64,000 nucleotides of DNA from the NCBI RefSeq assembly GCF_001655005.1, contig NZ_LXET01000039.1, positions 96,044 to 160,043 of the forward strand, read 5' to 3'. Each line of letters begins with the position of its first letter. Position 1 is the stretch's first letter. The position numbers and the translations under genes are program-made. This document shows, piece by piece, positions 40,588-50,300 of this stretch. A model generated the notes under the pieces. That model worked only from the letters and a program-made list of their open reading frames with translations, had not been told where the DNA came from and did no database searches. Origin of the DNA: Hafnia paralvei ATCC 29927. GTDB taxonomy: Bacteria; Pseudomonadota; Gammaproteobacteria; Enterobacterales; Enterobacteriaceae.

Positions 40588-40979
40588 TTCCCCTCCGGTC
40601 GGTTGATAAGCATTAATCTAGCGATTTCGTTCGAGAATGCTTCGTTGAAAAACGAAATATCCAGAGTACAAAAATGAAATTGAGCGATAAGGAGACCCGC
40701 GGGATGAAGGGGTCGATAGGTATTAGGCTAGGTTTCAGGCAAAAAAAATGCCGACTAAAGTCGGCATGTTACGAATTAAATGTGCTATGCAATAATTCAA
40801 AAATTAGGAAGTAAGACAATATGGAGCGCAACGCCCATCGCTTGGCGTTGCATTCACCTGCGAGATGAAGTTTGCCCTACCTCTAAAGGATAAATGTTGA
40901 TGTGGCTCAATATCGCAGGCTGTTTTACCCTTTCATTCCGATTTATTTGATTTACCACAAAATTTTACCGCATAACTCA
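40588..40979. other. Intergenic region between ABM operon and zntB
   Basis: It holds the probable promoter of the ABM operon near 40600-40680, a terminator at 40741-40767 and a dyad GCAACGCC/GGCGTTGC at about 40830-40853. No protein-coding frame is convincing. Confidence 0.5.
40741..40767 (-). terminator. Terminator downstream of zntB
   Basis: On the minus strand ATGCCGACT-TT-AGTCGGCAT followed by TTTTTTT. Confidence 0.8.
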
Positions 40980-41972
40980 CTATAACCATTTACTGCGTTT
41001 TAACCAGACCACAACGCAAACGCACAATAAAACTAGCAAAAAGCAAAATGTCGCGAAGGCAACCGGTGAAGTATTCCCCGGAATGCCTCCAAGGTTAACG
41101 CCAAATAAACCGGTCAAAAACGTCGTCGGCAAGAACAACATAGCGAGAAGCGACATAGTGTAAGTGCGGCGGTTCATTGCATCCGCCATCAAGTTTGAGA
41201 TTTCATCGGCCAAAATAGCGGTACGTGCGATGCTGCCGTCTAAATCATCTAACCCTCGACCTAAGCGATCTGAAATATCCTGCATGCGGCGGCGATCGTC
41301 ATCGGTCATCCACGGCAAACGCTCGCTGGCTAAACGTGCAAACACATCACGCTGCGGCGCCATGTAGCGGCGTAGAACAATCAACTGCTTACGGATGAGC
41401 GCGAGCTGCCCTCTTTCTGGCGTTTGCTGATCCAGTAGGTTATCTTCTAAATCAATAATCTTGTCATGCAGATCTTCAATAAATTCGCTGGCATGATCGG
41501 TCAGTGCATCGGCGACCTGTACCAATAAATCACCGCTGCTTACAGGGCCCGTACCGTTTTGCAGATCGGTCAGCACTTCATCGATGGCGTAAACCTTGCG
41601 ATGGCGAGTCGATACCACCAGCTTATCCGTCATGTACAAACGAATAACCACCAGCTGGTCTGGGCGGGAATCATTATTGAAGTTTATGCTGCGAAGCGTA
41701 ATCATCGTGCCATCACCCAGACGCGTGACTCGCGGGCGCATGCTTTCACCGCCCAAGCATTCACGTACTGAATCAGGCAGCAAAGAGGTACTATTCAGCC
41801 AGTTCTGACTCTCTTCACGCGCGTAATCCAAATGCAGCCAGCAGGGATGTTCACACGATGCCTGAGTCAGGTCCGTCACAGGAACGCTGCCTCCCTTACC
41901 GTCAAGCTGTAAAGCGTAAACCGCATCCTGAATCTTTAATTGTTCGCCTGAAATGACATTAACGTCTGTCAC
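40980..41972 (-). CDS. zntB: Zinc transporter ZntB (CorA family)
   Basis: The 330-residue product has the CorA-family layout: a soluble N-terminal domain, a long helix, and two C-terminal membrane helices (SLLAMLFLPTTFLTGLFGVN and FATFCFLLVLLCVCVVVWLK) flanking GVNLGGIPG. Length is close to E. coli ZntB (327). It moves zinc across the inner membrane, driven by a proton gradient. Its position beside ttcA and menI-ydiJ follows the E. coli neighbourhood. Confidence 0.96.
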   Translation of the reverse strand: MTDVNVISGEQLKIQDAVYALQLDGKGGSVPVTDLTQASCEHPCWLHLDYAREESQNWLNSTSLLPDSVRECLGGESMRPRVTRLGDGTMITLRSINFNNDSRPDQLVVIRLYMTDKLVVSTRHRKVYAIDEVLTDLQNGTGPVSSGDLLVQVADALTDHASEFIEDLHDKIIDLEDNLLDQQTPERGQLALIRKQLIVLRRYMAPQRDVFARLASERLPWMTDDDRRRMQDISDRLGRGLDDLDGSIARTAILADEISNLMADAMNRRTYTMSLLAMLFLPTTFLTGLFGVNLGGIPGNTSPVAFATFCFLLVLLCVCVVVWLKRSKWL

Positions 41973-42125
41973 AGCATCCCCTTTAAATTACCAAAACACT
42001 GTCGTTAATATTAGCCTTAACGCCTTGAAATTTAAACCTTCGTTTAACTTATCATACTTGCCAATCCGTAAACTAATACGCCCCACAGTTTGCACTGAAG
42101 GGCGTATCAAATCTGGGCTCTGGTG

Positions 42126-42545
42126 CTAAGCCGTTTCAATTACCGCCGTCGTGAGTCTAGAAGTGCAGCACAACCGGTTTTGCTCATCAAAAATCTCGGT
42201 CTGCCATACCTGATGGCGGCGGCCAATATGTATTGCCTTACAGACACCACGTACTCGCCCCTCACGCGCAGATCGTATGTGATTAGCATTGATTTCCAGC
42301 CCAACCACCTGTTGTTTACCTTCGGTGCATAAATATCCCGCCAGCGAACCCAACGTTTCAGCCAAGACCACCGAGGCACCACCGTGCAGCAGTCCAAAAG
42401 GCTGAGTCGTACGATGATCGACTGGCATCGTACCTTCCAACTCATCGTCACCTATTCGAGTGATCTGAATGTCTAAGTGCCCTACCATACAATCATGGCC
42501 GATCTGATTAAGCTGTTCCAGCGTTGCCGCACGTTTCCAAATCAT
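42126..42545 (-). CDS. menI: 1,4-dihydroxy-2-naphthoyl-CoA thioesterase MenI (YdiI)
   Basis: The 139-residue hotdog-fold product has HGGASVVLAETLGS with Glu63 as catalytic residue and VVGLEINANHIRSAREGRVR. It releases CoA in menaquinone synthesis. Length matches E. coli YdiI (136). It overlaps the ydiJ gene by four bases (ATGA), so the pair is co-transcribed. Confidence 0.95.
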   Translation of the reverse strand: MIWKRAATLEQLNQIGHDCMVGHLDIQITRIGDDELEGTMPVDHRTTQPFGLLHGGASVVLAETLGSLAGYLCTEGKQQVVGLEINANHIRSAREGRVRGVCKAIHIGRRHQVWQTEIFDEQNRLCCTSRLTTAVIETA

Positions 42546-45500
42546 CGAACAATCTCCAAAAGTGCCTGTAATGGATGACGTAACCCGTTACCTTCAATAC
42601 GTTTGACCTGGCTACGGCAAGAATATCCGGGAGCGAGGCAGCGTTGACGCGGTAAACGTTGCAGCGCCTGATGCCACGACAGCTCATAAATGCCTAGTGA
42701 GTTAGCCAAATTTTTACTCTCGTGACCATAGGTCCCAGCCATTCCGCAGCATCCAACGCTGACATTTTCTAGCGTTGCACCATAGCGAGCAAAAATCTTC
42801 TGCCATTGCTGAGTGCTCGCTGGCAGCGCCGTAGTTTCAGTACAATGGCCGAAAAGATACCATGCCTCACCGGTTTGTGGCGGTAATGTTTCTCGCTCCG
42901 GTAACGCTTTCAGCAACCACTCATGTACGAGTTGGACGCTAAAATCACCGCGCTGCTGACCTAAAATTTCGCGATATTCATCCCGATAGCAAAGTACTAG
43001 CGCGGGGTCAACACCCACCATCGGCATACCCAGCCGCGCAATTCGATTCAGGAAATCAGCCGTCTTCTGCGCGGTTTTAGCAAAACGAGTCAGGAAACCT
43101 TTAATGTGCTGCGCCTTGCCGTTCGGCGAGAACGGCAGTAAAACCGGCTGGAAGCCTAATCGTTCAACCAACCGCACAAAATCAGCCACTACCTGCGCAT
43201 CATAGTAGGTAGTAAACGGATCTTGTACGATCAGCACATGCCGCTGGCGATCTGACTCGCCGAGCTTTTCTAACTGTTCTAATGTGGTTTGGTAAGCGCT
43301 GTGCCCAGCCAACGACTGTTTGAGCGTTGGCGTGGATAACAGAGGCAAATCCACCATACCGATACGCTTTTCACTCATCTTACGCAGCCACGGCTGGCTA
43401 AAGAAGAAGTTAAACACCTTCGGCGCTTTGGCCATTAGCGGCGTATAGCTTTCCACGCCTGCAACCAGATAATCTCGCACCGGACGCAAATAGCGAGTGT
43501 GATACAACTGAAGGAAACGCGAACGGAAACCCGGCACGTCAATTTTAATCGGGCACTGTGTCGAACACGCTTTGCAGGCCAAACAGCCCGACATCGCCTC
43601 TTTCACCTCGTGGGAGAAATCGTACTCACCCTTTTTCGCGTGCCACGTATTACGCGTTTTTTCGATCATCGCACGCACGGTAGACTGCTCACCCAGCGTT
43701 TGTTCCAGCGTTAACGGGTCAACACCCTGTTCCGAAAGTAAACGCAGCCATTCACGTACCAACGTCGCTCGTCCTTTCGGGGAGTGAATGCGGTCGCCGG
43801 TGATTTTCATCGAAGGGCACATCGGACTACGAACATCAAAGTTAAAGCACAGGCCGTTACCGTTACACTCCATTGCGCCGCGAAATTCACTACGCACCTC
43901 AAGCGGAATACGTCGATCGAAGGTGCCTCGTTTGTCTGCATCAACCTGCATCATCGGTTCATCGCATCCCAAAGGAGGACAGATTTTGCCCGGATTTAAT
44001 CGATTATCTGGATCAAACGCCGCTTTAACGCGACGCAGTTCAGTAAATAACGCCTCACCAAAAAACGCGGGGCTGTACTGGGCACGAAAACCTTTGCCAT
44101 GTTCGCCCCACAAAAGCCCGCCGTATTTGGCCGTCAGTTCCACAACGTTATCCGATAACGTTTTCATCAGCATTTCCTGCTGCGGATCGCACATATCTAA
44201 AGCAGGACGTACGTGTAGGACGCCAGCATCTACGTGCCCAAACATGCCATAGGTCAGTTGATGACTATCAAGTAAAGCGCGGAATTCGGCAATATAGTCA
44301 GCCAGATGCTGTGGCGGCACGCAGGTGTCTTCAACAAAAGGAATGGGCTTCGCTTGTCCTTTGGCATTCCCCAGCAGACCCACGGCTTTTTTGCGCATCG
44401 CATAGATTCGCTCAATACCAGCAAGCTCTTCGCAAACCTGATACCCAATGACGCCGGCCTGCTGCGTGGCCATTAGCTCATCCATGCGCTGACATAGCGC
44501 CGCAACACGCTCGTCAATCAACGCGGCATCATCCCCAGCAAACTCAACGATATTTAAGCCCAGCATCTCTTTATCAGAGACATCAAGGATCAGTTCGCTA
44601 ACCGAGTGCCAAACGATATCTTCACGCGCCAGATTCAACACCCGAGAATCGACGGTTTCTACCGACAACGCCTTAGCTTCAACCATATAAGGTGCGTTAC
44701 GTAGCGCAGAATCGAAGGAGTCATATTTGATGTTGACCAAGCGCCGCACTTTCGGGATCGGCGTGATATCCAACTTAGCTTCGGTAACAAAGGTCAACGT
44801 CCCTTCTGAACCGGTAATAATGCGAGTCAGATCGAAGGTCTGTAAATCGTCGCTGAATACGTGACGCAGGTCGTAGCCGGTCAAGAAACGGTTTAGGACG
44901 GGAAACTTTTCAATAATCAACGCACGATTATCACGACAGGAATCCAACACTGCGCGGTAGATATTGCCGCTCTTAGTACCACTGTTCGCCAGCTTTTCTG
45001 CTAACTCAACGGGAATAGGTGCAGTATCGAGTAATTCGCCCCCTAGCAGAACCGTGCGCAATGCCAAAACGTGATCGGATGTTTTGCCGTAAACCAGTGA
45101 CCCCTGTCCTGAAGCATCGGTATTTATCATGCCGCCGAGCGTAGCGCGGTTGCTGGTGGAGAGCTCAGGCGCAAAGAAGTAACCATAGGGTTTTAGATAT
45201 TGATTCAGCTGATCTTTAATCACGCCAGCTTCCACTCTTACCCAGCCTTCCTGCGGATTGATCTCCAAAATGCGATTCATGTAGCGAGACATATCCACCA
45301 CAATACCGCGATTGAGCGACTGTCCGTTGGTGCCCGTGCCGCCACCGCGCGGAGTAAAGACCAGCGTGCGGTAAGGCTCTTCGCTGGCTAACCTCGCGAT
45401 AAGCGCAACATCCGGCGTAGAGCGCGGAAAAAGTACTGCATCAGGTAAAAGCTGGTAAATACTATTATCCGTCGCCATTGTCAGACGGGCGGCATAACTC

Positions 45501-45598
45501 GTGTCAGTATCGCCGGTAAAACCGCTGACCTTCAGCGACTGTAAGAAATCTAGCACTCGTTGAACGAGTCCTGGCGCCTGTGAAATTTGTGGGATCAT
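42542..45598 (-). CDS. ydiJ: FAD/Fe-S oxidoreductase YdiJ (D-2-hydroxyglutarate dehydrogenase type)
   Basis: From the ATG at 45598 the product has 1018 residues, the same as E. coli YdiJ, and starts MIPQISQAPGLVQRVLDFLQ. It has an N-terminal FAD_binding_4 domain (FTPRGGGTGTNGQSL), an FAD-oxidase C domain and a C-terminal Fe-S/CCG region (CLACKACSTQCPIKIDVPGF; SVGCCGMAGTYGHESKNLAN). It oxidises D-2-hydroxy acids such as 2-hydroxyglutarate and passes electrons to an acceptor not visible here. Confidence 0.95.
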   Translation of the reverse strand: MIPQISQAPGLVQRVLDFLQSLKVSGFTGDTDTSYAARLTMATDNSIYQLLPDAVLFPRSTPDVALIARLASEEPYRTLVFTPRGGGTGTNGQSLNRGIVVDMSRYMNRILEINPQEGWVRVEAGVIKDQLNQYLKPYGYFFAPELSTSNRATLGGMINTDASGQGSLVYGKTSDHVLALRTVLLGGELLDTAPIPVELAEKLANSGTKSGNIYRAVLDSCRDNRALIIEKFPVLNRFLTGYDLRHVFSDDLQTFDLTRIITGSEGTLTFVTEAKLDITPIPKVRRLVNIKYDSFDSALRNAPYMVEAKALSVETVDSRVLNLAREDIVWHSVSELILDVSDKEMLGLNIVEFAGDDAALIDERVAALCQRMDELMATQQAGVIGYQVCEELAGIERIYAMRKKAVGLLGNAKGQAKPIPFVEDTCVPPQHLADYIAEFRALLDSHQLTYGMFGHVDAGVLHVRPALDMCDPQQEMLMKTLSDNVVELTAKYGGLLWGEHGKGFRAQYSPAFFGEALFTELRRVKAAFDPDNRLNPGKICPPLGCDEPMMQVDADKRGTFDRRIPLEVRSEFRGAMECNGNGLCFNFDVRSPMCPSMKITGDRIHSPKGRATLVREWLRLLSEQGVDPLTLEQTLGEQSTVRAMIEKTRNTWHAKKGEYDFSHEVKEAMSGCLACKACSTQCPIKIDVPGFRSRFLQLYHTRYLRPVRDYLVAGVESYTPLMAKAPKVFNFFFSQPWLRKMSEKRIGMVDLPLLSTPTLKQSLAGHSAYQTTLEQLEKLGESDRQRHVLIVQDPFTTYYDAQVVADFVRLVERLGFQPVLLPFSPNGKAQHIKGFLTRFAKTAQKTADFLNRIARLGMPMVGVDPALVLCYRDEYREILGQQRGDFSVQLVHEWLLKALPERETLPPQTGEAWYLFGHCTETTALPASTQQWQKIFARYGATLENVSVGCCGMAGTYGHESKNLANSLGIYELSWHQALQRLPRQRCLAPGYSCRSQVKRIEGNGLRHPLQALLEIVR

Positions 45599-45998
45599 CC
45601 GTCTCGACCCTGTCATGGAGGCTTATCAAATAAGAGTTATCAAAGCGTGCTCACATTCAAACTATCTGCGCCTGTACGCAGTTCCTGAACCTGAAAGGCA
45701 GATTCATCCTTTCTTATTATTCATACGCATTTTTGCCTCAGACAAAAATACGAACCTTAAGAAGCTATCACAAAAAATGTGTGGATGCCGATGGGAACCC
45801 AAACAAAATTTACCTTTTACTAACAAAGCGATTGCAACCATGCAAACGATATCGCTGCCTACGCGCGAAATTCTCCGAACTTTATGTTGATGAAAAAACG
45901 TATCGGTAAAAAAACCGCTCACGGCTATTTCTTAATGTTTCGTTAAGATTCGAAATAGATACTGCAACTCTGGTTATCGCTATTGAGTGAGTTCACTG
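45599..45998. other. Gap between ydiJ and the 31-aa frame
   Basis: AT-rich, no convincing gene. It should hold the ydiJ promoter on the minus strand. Weak plus-strand frames in it lack ribosome sites and family resemblance. Confidence 0.4.
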
Positions 45999-46094
45999 AT
46001 GTATTTCCCTAAAACTTCCATCGAATTTGTTGCGCAGTTATTTTCAGCTGCTACGGTGATCGCTTTTATCGCTCATTATTTCACCACCCTCTAA
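45999..46094 (+). CDS. Possible small membrane protein (31 aa)
   Basis: ATG at 45999, preceded by GAGTGAG, opens MYFPKTSIEFVAQLFSAATV, then IAFIAHYFTTL and stop. It is a single hydrophobic helix with short polar N-terminus. A Rho-independent terminator follows 19 bases after the stop, so it forms a compact transcription unit of its own. Size and topology match small inner-membrane proteins of enterobacteria; I do not know this one. Confidence 0.5.
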   Translation: MYFPKTSIEFVAQLFSAATVIAFIAHYFTTL

Positions 46095-46112
46095 GTTATC
46101 TTTTGCTCTGCC

Positions 46113-46149
46113 CCCACTGTCGATCATATCTCAGTGGGTTTTTCTTTTA
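46113..46149 (+). terminator. Terminator after the 31-aa frame
   Basis: CCCACTG/CAGTGGG stem around 12 bases, followed by TTTTTCTTTT. Confidence 0.85.
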
Positions 46150-46281
46150 ATTAATTGAATATCCACGCTCAAATAACATCCAGCTGCTATGCTTGCTTAC
46201 ATAGAGGCGCTAGGGTTTTTGCCAATGATAGTTCATCATAGGCATAGGGAACTCAATGTTCTATTTTAGGATGGATTTCAA

Positions 46282-47382
46282 ATGTATAATTCGCAGCACA
46301 AATACGACTTACCCCGCATTATGTTTGGGGTTTTGTTTGTATCCCTCATGATAGTTGCCTGCCTGTGGGTAGTGAGACCATTTATTCTTGGATTCGCTTG
46401 GGCAAGCATGATTGTTATTGCCACCTGGCCAGTGCTTATTAAGCTACAGAACATATTTTGGGGTAAACGCTGGATAGCTGTACTCCTGATGACAATGTTA
46501 CTTCTTCTGCTTTTTATTATTCCTATCGCTTTAGTGATTGGCAGCCTAATCGATAATAGCGGCCCTGTTTTAGACTGGGCCTCTTCCGCTAAAAATTGGT
46601 CTGTTCCAGACCTACTCTGGCTAAAAAGCATTCCTGCGGTGGGGCATAAGCTCTATAACAGTTGGCACTCAATGTTAGCGGGTGGCGGCAGTATCATCAT
46701 TGCCAAAATCCAGCCCTATATCGGACAAACCATCACTTGGTTTGTCGCACAGGCAGCTCACGTAGGCTCTTTTGTGCTGCATTGTTCGCTGATGCTGTTA
46801 TTTAGTGCACTTTTATATAGCCGGGGTGAAGATGTCGCCTTAGGCATCCGCCATTTTGCGATCCGTTTAGGCTCTGACCGTGGCGACGCCGCCGTGGTAC
46901 TGGCCGCTCAGGCCATTCGAGCCGTTGCTCTTGGTGTGGTGGTCACTGCATTAGTACAATCCGTTCTTGGCGGGATTGGCTTGGCTATCAGCGGTATCGG
47001 TTATGCCACGCTGCTCACGGTCTTAATGTTCATTTGTTGTCTGGCACAGCTAGGTCCATTGCTGGTGTTAGTCCCTGCTATCATCTGGCTCTACTGGACC
47101 GGTGATACAACGTGGGGCACCGTATTGCTCGTCTGGAGTTGTGTGGTCGGTACGCTGGACAATTTCCTCCGCCCAGCGCTCATCCGGATGGGCGCAGATC
47201 TCCCCATGATCCTCATTTTATCTGGCGTTATCGGTGGGTTGCTCGCCTTCGGTATGATTGGCCTATTCATTGGGCCAGTGGTTCTTGCCGTCTCGTATCG
47301 TCTGGTCTCGGCATGGGTTCACGAAGCCCCTGAGCCAAGCAAAGATGTGGAGCAAGTAGCGAAGGAACTGGATCAATTATAA
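46282..47382 (+). CDS. ydiK: AI-2E/PerM family membrane protein YdiK
   Basis: The 366-residue product has about eight membrane segments, e.g. IMFGVLFVSLMIVACLWVVR near the N-terminus, and the family region near residues 280-330 (TLDNFLRPALIRMGADLPMI, then IGGLLAFGMIGLFIGPVVLA). It matches E. coli YdiK (370) in length and neighbours. The family comprises exporters or Na+/H+ antiporters; the substrate of YdiK is not settled. Confidence 0.93.
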   Translation: MYNSQHKYDLPRIMFGVLFVSLMIVACLWVVRPFILGFAWASMIVIATWPVLIKLQNIFWGKRWIAVLLMTMLLLLLFIIPIALVIGSLIDNSGPVLDWASSAKNWSVPDLLWLKSIPAVGHKLYNSWHSMLAGGGSIIIAKIQPYIGQTITWFVAQAAHVGSFVLHCSLMLLFSALLYSRGEDVALGIRHFAIRLGSDRGDAAVVLAAQAIRAVALGVVVTALVQSVLGGIGLAISGIGYATLLTVLMFICCLAQLGPLLVLVPAIIWLYWTGDTTWGTVLLVWSCVVGTLDNFLRPALIRMGADLPMILILSGVIGGLLAFGMIGLFIGPVVLAVSYRLVSAWVHEAPEPSKDVEQVAKELDQL

Positions 47383-47405
47383 TATATTTATATATATAAA
47401 CTATC

Positions 47406-47428
47406 ACGGGGCCATGGGCCCCGTTTTA
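47406..47428 (+). terminator. ydiK terminator
   Basis: ACGGGGCC-ATG-GGCCCCGT followed by TTTAATT. Confidence 0.88.
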
Positions 47429-47626
47429 ATTAATCAGATAATTCGTGTTTTTAAACCGTGAAATTAAGAATATCCTTAACTTGCTCGCTTAATAAATAAT
47501 AAATAAGCATTTACCTTTTATATTACTGTCTACTTTTTCATCCTCTAGGGAATATTCTTAATTCTCTTCACAAAAGTCATTGTCGTTATCCTGATAATTC
47601 GTTATATAATAAGTCTTCAATGTTAT

Positions 47627-47640
47627 TCAGATGATTCTTA
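47627..47640 (-). promoter_or_regulatory. RcsB box upstream of rprA
   Basis: On the minus strand TAAGAATCATCTGA matches 13 of 14 positions of KMRGAWTMWYCTGS, the RcsB consensus as I recall it. It lies about 35-48 bases before the predicted rprA start, the normal place for Rcs activation. Confidence 0.65.
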
Positions 47641-47674
47641 ATGACGATGCAAGCCATGATACCTATCATGTTCA

Positions 47675-47783
47675 GTAACTTAGATTGCTAAGTACCCCTA
47701 AAGGAGCCGCTTGTTCAAGCGTCACTTCTTACCGAATTGCTGTGTGTAGTCTTTGCCCATCACCCTATGATGGGCTTTTTTTT
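47675..47783 (+). ncRNA. rprA: Small regulatory RNA RprA
   Basis: The 3' half (GAATTGCTGTGTGTAGTCTT, then TGCCCATC...GATGGGCTTTTTTTT) is nearly identical to E. coli RprA, including the terminator stem. Upstream, AACTTAG/CTAAGT forms a 5' hairpin, followed by CCCCTAAAGG in place of the E. coli CCCCTGAG region. The location after ydiK agrees with E. coli. RprA is Hfq-dependent, induced by Rcs, and activates rpoS translation. The -10 TATCAT at 47664 supports the start near 47675. Confidence 0.88.
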
Positions 47784-47861
47784 ATTGTTTTTTGATCGAT
47801 GAATAATCAATCATTTTCTTGCTAACCCATCTATTTTCACCTGCGGCTTTGCGAAATTAAG

Positions 47862-47893
47862 CAAAAAAAAGCGGCTGTATTTAGCAGCCGCTT
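47862..47893 (-). terminator. ppsA terminator
   Basis: On the minus strand AAGCGGCTG-CTAAATA-CAGCCGCTT followed by TTTTTT. Confidence 0.9.
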
Positions 47894-47924
47894 AGAAATA
47901 ATTACGTATAATTAATATGCAAAT

Positions 47925-50300
47925 CTATTTTTCTGACAAATTAATCCACGTTTGAACAACAGTATCAGGATTCAAGGACAAACTATCAATACCTTCGTCC
48001 ATCAGCCAGCGTGCAAAATCTTCATGATCCGATGGACCCTGCCCACAAATACCCACATATTTTCCTTGTGCTTTCGCTGCTCGTATCGCCATTGAGAGCA
48101 ACGCCTTCACGGCCTCATTACGTTCGTCAAACAGTTCTGAAACGACGCCAGAGTCACGGTCTAAGCCAAGCGTAAGCTGAGTCATATCATTAGAGCCGAT
48201 AGAGAAACCATCGAAATACTCAAGGAACTGCTCTGCTAACAACGCATTTGACGGGATCTCGCACATCATGATGACTTTCAACCCGTTCTCGCCACGCTTT
48301 AAGCCCTCGGACGCGAGTTGATTCACTACCGCTTCTGCTTGTGCAACGGTACGAACAAACGGGATCATGACTTCGACGTTAGTCAGCCCCATATCGTTGC
48401 GCACGCGTTTCACTGCAGCGCACTCTAACGCAAAGCAATCTTTGAAGCTGTCAGCGACATAGCGACCTGCTCCGCGGAAGCCCAGCATCGGGTTCTCTTC
48501 ATGCGGTTCATAGCGCTCACCGCCCACCAGATTGGCATATTCATTAGACTTAAAGTCTGACAGGCGCACGATAACGCGTTTTGGCCAGAACGCGGCGGCC
48601 AAAGTAGCGATGCCCTCCGTCAAACGTCCTACGTAAAATTCAACCGGGCTATCATAGCCCTGCATCATCTGCTTGATTTCAGCCTGTGTCTCAGCATCTT
48701 GCTGATCAAACTCCAGCAGCGCGCGCGGATGGACACCGATCATACGGTTAATGATAAATTCTAAGCGGGCTAAGCCCACACCTTCGTTTGGCAAACGTGC
48801 AAAGTCGAAAGCGCGATCGGGATTGCCGATATTCATCATAATTTTCAGCGGCAGTTCAGGCATCGTCGATACCTGAGAGCTATGCACCGTAAAATCCAGC
48901 ATGTCGCTGTAAACATAGCCCGTGTCACCCTCTGCGCAGGAGACCGTCACTTTCTGACCGTCTTTTAAGTGATCTGTTGCATCACCGCAGCCAACGACGG
49001 CCGGAATGCCCAGTTCACGAGCAATAATCGCCGCATGGCAAGTACGCCCACCACGGTTAGTCACGATTGCCGACGCTTTCTTCATGATCGGCTCCCAATC
49101 GGGATCGGTCATATCGGTAACCAACACATCACCCGGCTCGATGCGGTTCATCTCGCTGATATCATGAATTACCTTAACCGGACCTGCACCGATGCGATGG
49201 CCGATAGCACGGCCTTCAGTCAATACTTCGCTATGTCCTGTCAGTTGATAACGTTCCATCACCTGTTCGTTAGAACGAACGGTTTCTGGACGCGCTTGAA
49301 CGATATATAACTTACCGGTATGACCATCTTTGGCCCATTCGATATCCATCGGGCGGCCATAGTGTTTCTCAATCATCAAAGCCTGATGCGCCAATTGCTC
49401 GACTTCGTGATCGTTCAAACTGAAACGATTGCGCGCCGCCTCTTCAACATCTTCAATACGTACCTGCTTACCGTGCTCTTGACTATCGGCATACACCATA
49501 CGGATTTTCTTCGAGCCCATGGTTCTACGCACAATCGCGGGTTTACCATTTTGCAGCGTTGGCTTGTGCACATAGAATTCGTCTGGGTTAACCGCGCCCT
49601 GCACCACCATTTCACCTAAGCCATAGGCCGACGTGATAAACACGACTTGGTCAAAACCAGACTCAGTATCAATAGTGAACATAACACCAGCAGCAGCCAG
49701 GTCTGAGCGCACCATCAGTTGTACGCCAGCAGACAGTGCTACGCCACGATGATCGTACCCTTGATGCACGCGGTAGGAGATCGCACGATCGTTAAACAGC
49801 GAAGCAAAGACGTGCTTCACCGCGACCATAACGGCTTCAATACCCTGAACGTTAAGGAAGGTTTCTTGCTGACCAGCAAACGATGCGTCTGGCATATCTT
49901 CAGCGGTGGCCGAAGAGCGCACGGCGAAAGAGGCATCGGCATTGTCTTGGGCGAGCTGTTGATATGCGCTGCGAATGTCGCGCTCTAGCTCAGGAGTAAA
50001 TGGCGTTTCAACGACCCATTGGCGGATCTGTGCGCCCGCTTTAGCCAGTTGTGCAACGTCATCGATATCTGTCTTATCCAGCAATTCGTAAATACGCTGA
50101 TTGACACCGCTTTGTTCGAGAAAATCATTGAACGCTTGTGCTGTGGTGGCAAAACCATTCGGCACGGAAACACCAAGCTCAGACAGATTGGTGATCATTT
50201 CACCCAGAGAGGCATTTTTGCCCCCCACCCGATCAACATCGTGCATTCCGAGCTGGTTGTACCAAAGCACGTTATGCAAGTCAGGGCCGTTACTAGACAT
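47925..50300 (-). CDS. ppsA: Phosphoenolpyruvate synthase PpsA
   Basis: From the ATG at 50300 the product has 791 residues (E. coli 792) and opens MSSNGPDLHNVLWYNQLGMH. It has the N-terminal ATP-grasp domain (RSSATAEDMPDASFAGQQET), the swivelling phosphohistidine domain (TNRGGRTCHAAIIARELGIP, catalytic His near 420) and the C-terminal PEP-binding barrel with VEVMIPFVRTVAQAEAV and IGSNDMTQLTLGLDRDSG. It makes PEP from pyruvate and ATP for gluconeogenesis. Its regulator PpsR is encoded 2.3 kb away on the other strand. Confidence 0.98.
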   Translation of the reverse strand: MSSNGPDLHNVLWYNQLGMHDVDRVGGKNASLGEMITNLSELGVSVPNGFATTAQAFNDFLEQSGVNQRIYELLDKTDIDDVAQLAKAGAQIRQWVVETPFTPELERDIRSAYQQLAQDNADASFAVRSSATAEDMPDASFAGQQETFLNVQGIEAVMVAVKHVFASLFNDRAISYRVHQGYDHRGVALSAGVQLMVRSDLAAAGVMFTIDTESGFDQVVFITSAYGLGEMVVQGAVNPDEFYVHKPTLQNGKPAIVRRTMGSKKIRMVYADSQEHGKQVRIEDVEEAARNRFSLNDHEVEQLAHQALMIEKHYGRPMDIEWAKDGHTGKLYIVQARPETVRSNEQVMERYQLTGHSEVLTEGRAIGHRIGAGPVKVIHDISEMNRIEPGDVLVTDMTDPDWEPIMKKASAIVTNRGGRTCHAAIIARELGIPAVVGCGDATDHLKDGQKVTVSCAEGDTGYVYSDMLDFTVHSSQVSTMPELPLKIMMNIGNPDRAFDFARLPNEGVGLARLEFIINRMIGVHPRALLEFDQQDAETQAEIKQMMQGYDSPVEFYVGRLTEGIATLAAAFWPKRVIVRLSDFKSNEYANLVGGERYEPHEENPMLGFRGAGRYVADSFKDCFALECAAVKRVRNDMGLTNVEVMIPFVRTVAQAEAVVNQLASEGLKRGENGLKVIMMCEIPSNALLAEQFLEYFDGFSIGSNDMTQLTLGLDRDSGVVSELFDERNEAVKALLSMAIRAAKAQGKYVGICGQGPSDHEDFARWLMDEGIDSLSLNPDTVVQTWINLSEK

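Noticed and set aside
40830..40853. GCAACGCC/GGCGTTGC dyad as a terminator
   Set aside because: No T-run on either strand; kept only as part of the intergenic description.
43788..44252. 154-codon plus-strand frame within ydiJ
   Set aside because: Antisense to a strongly conserved gene; no homology pattern.
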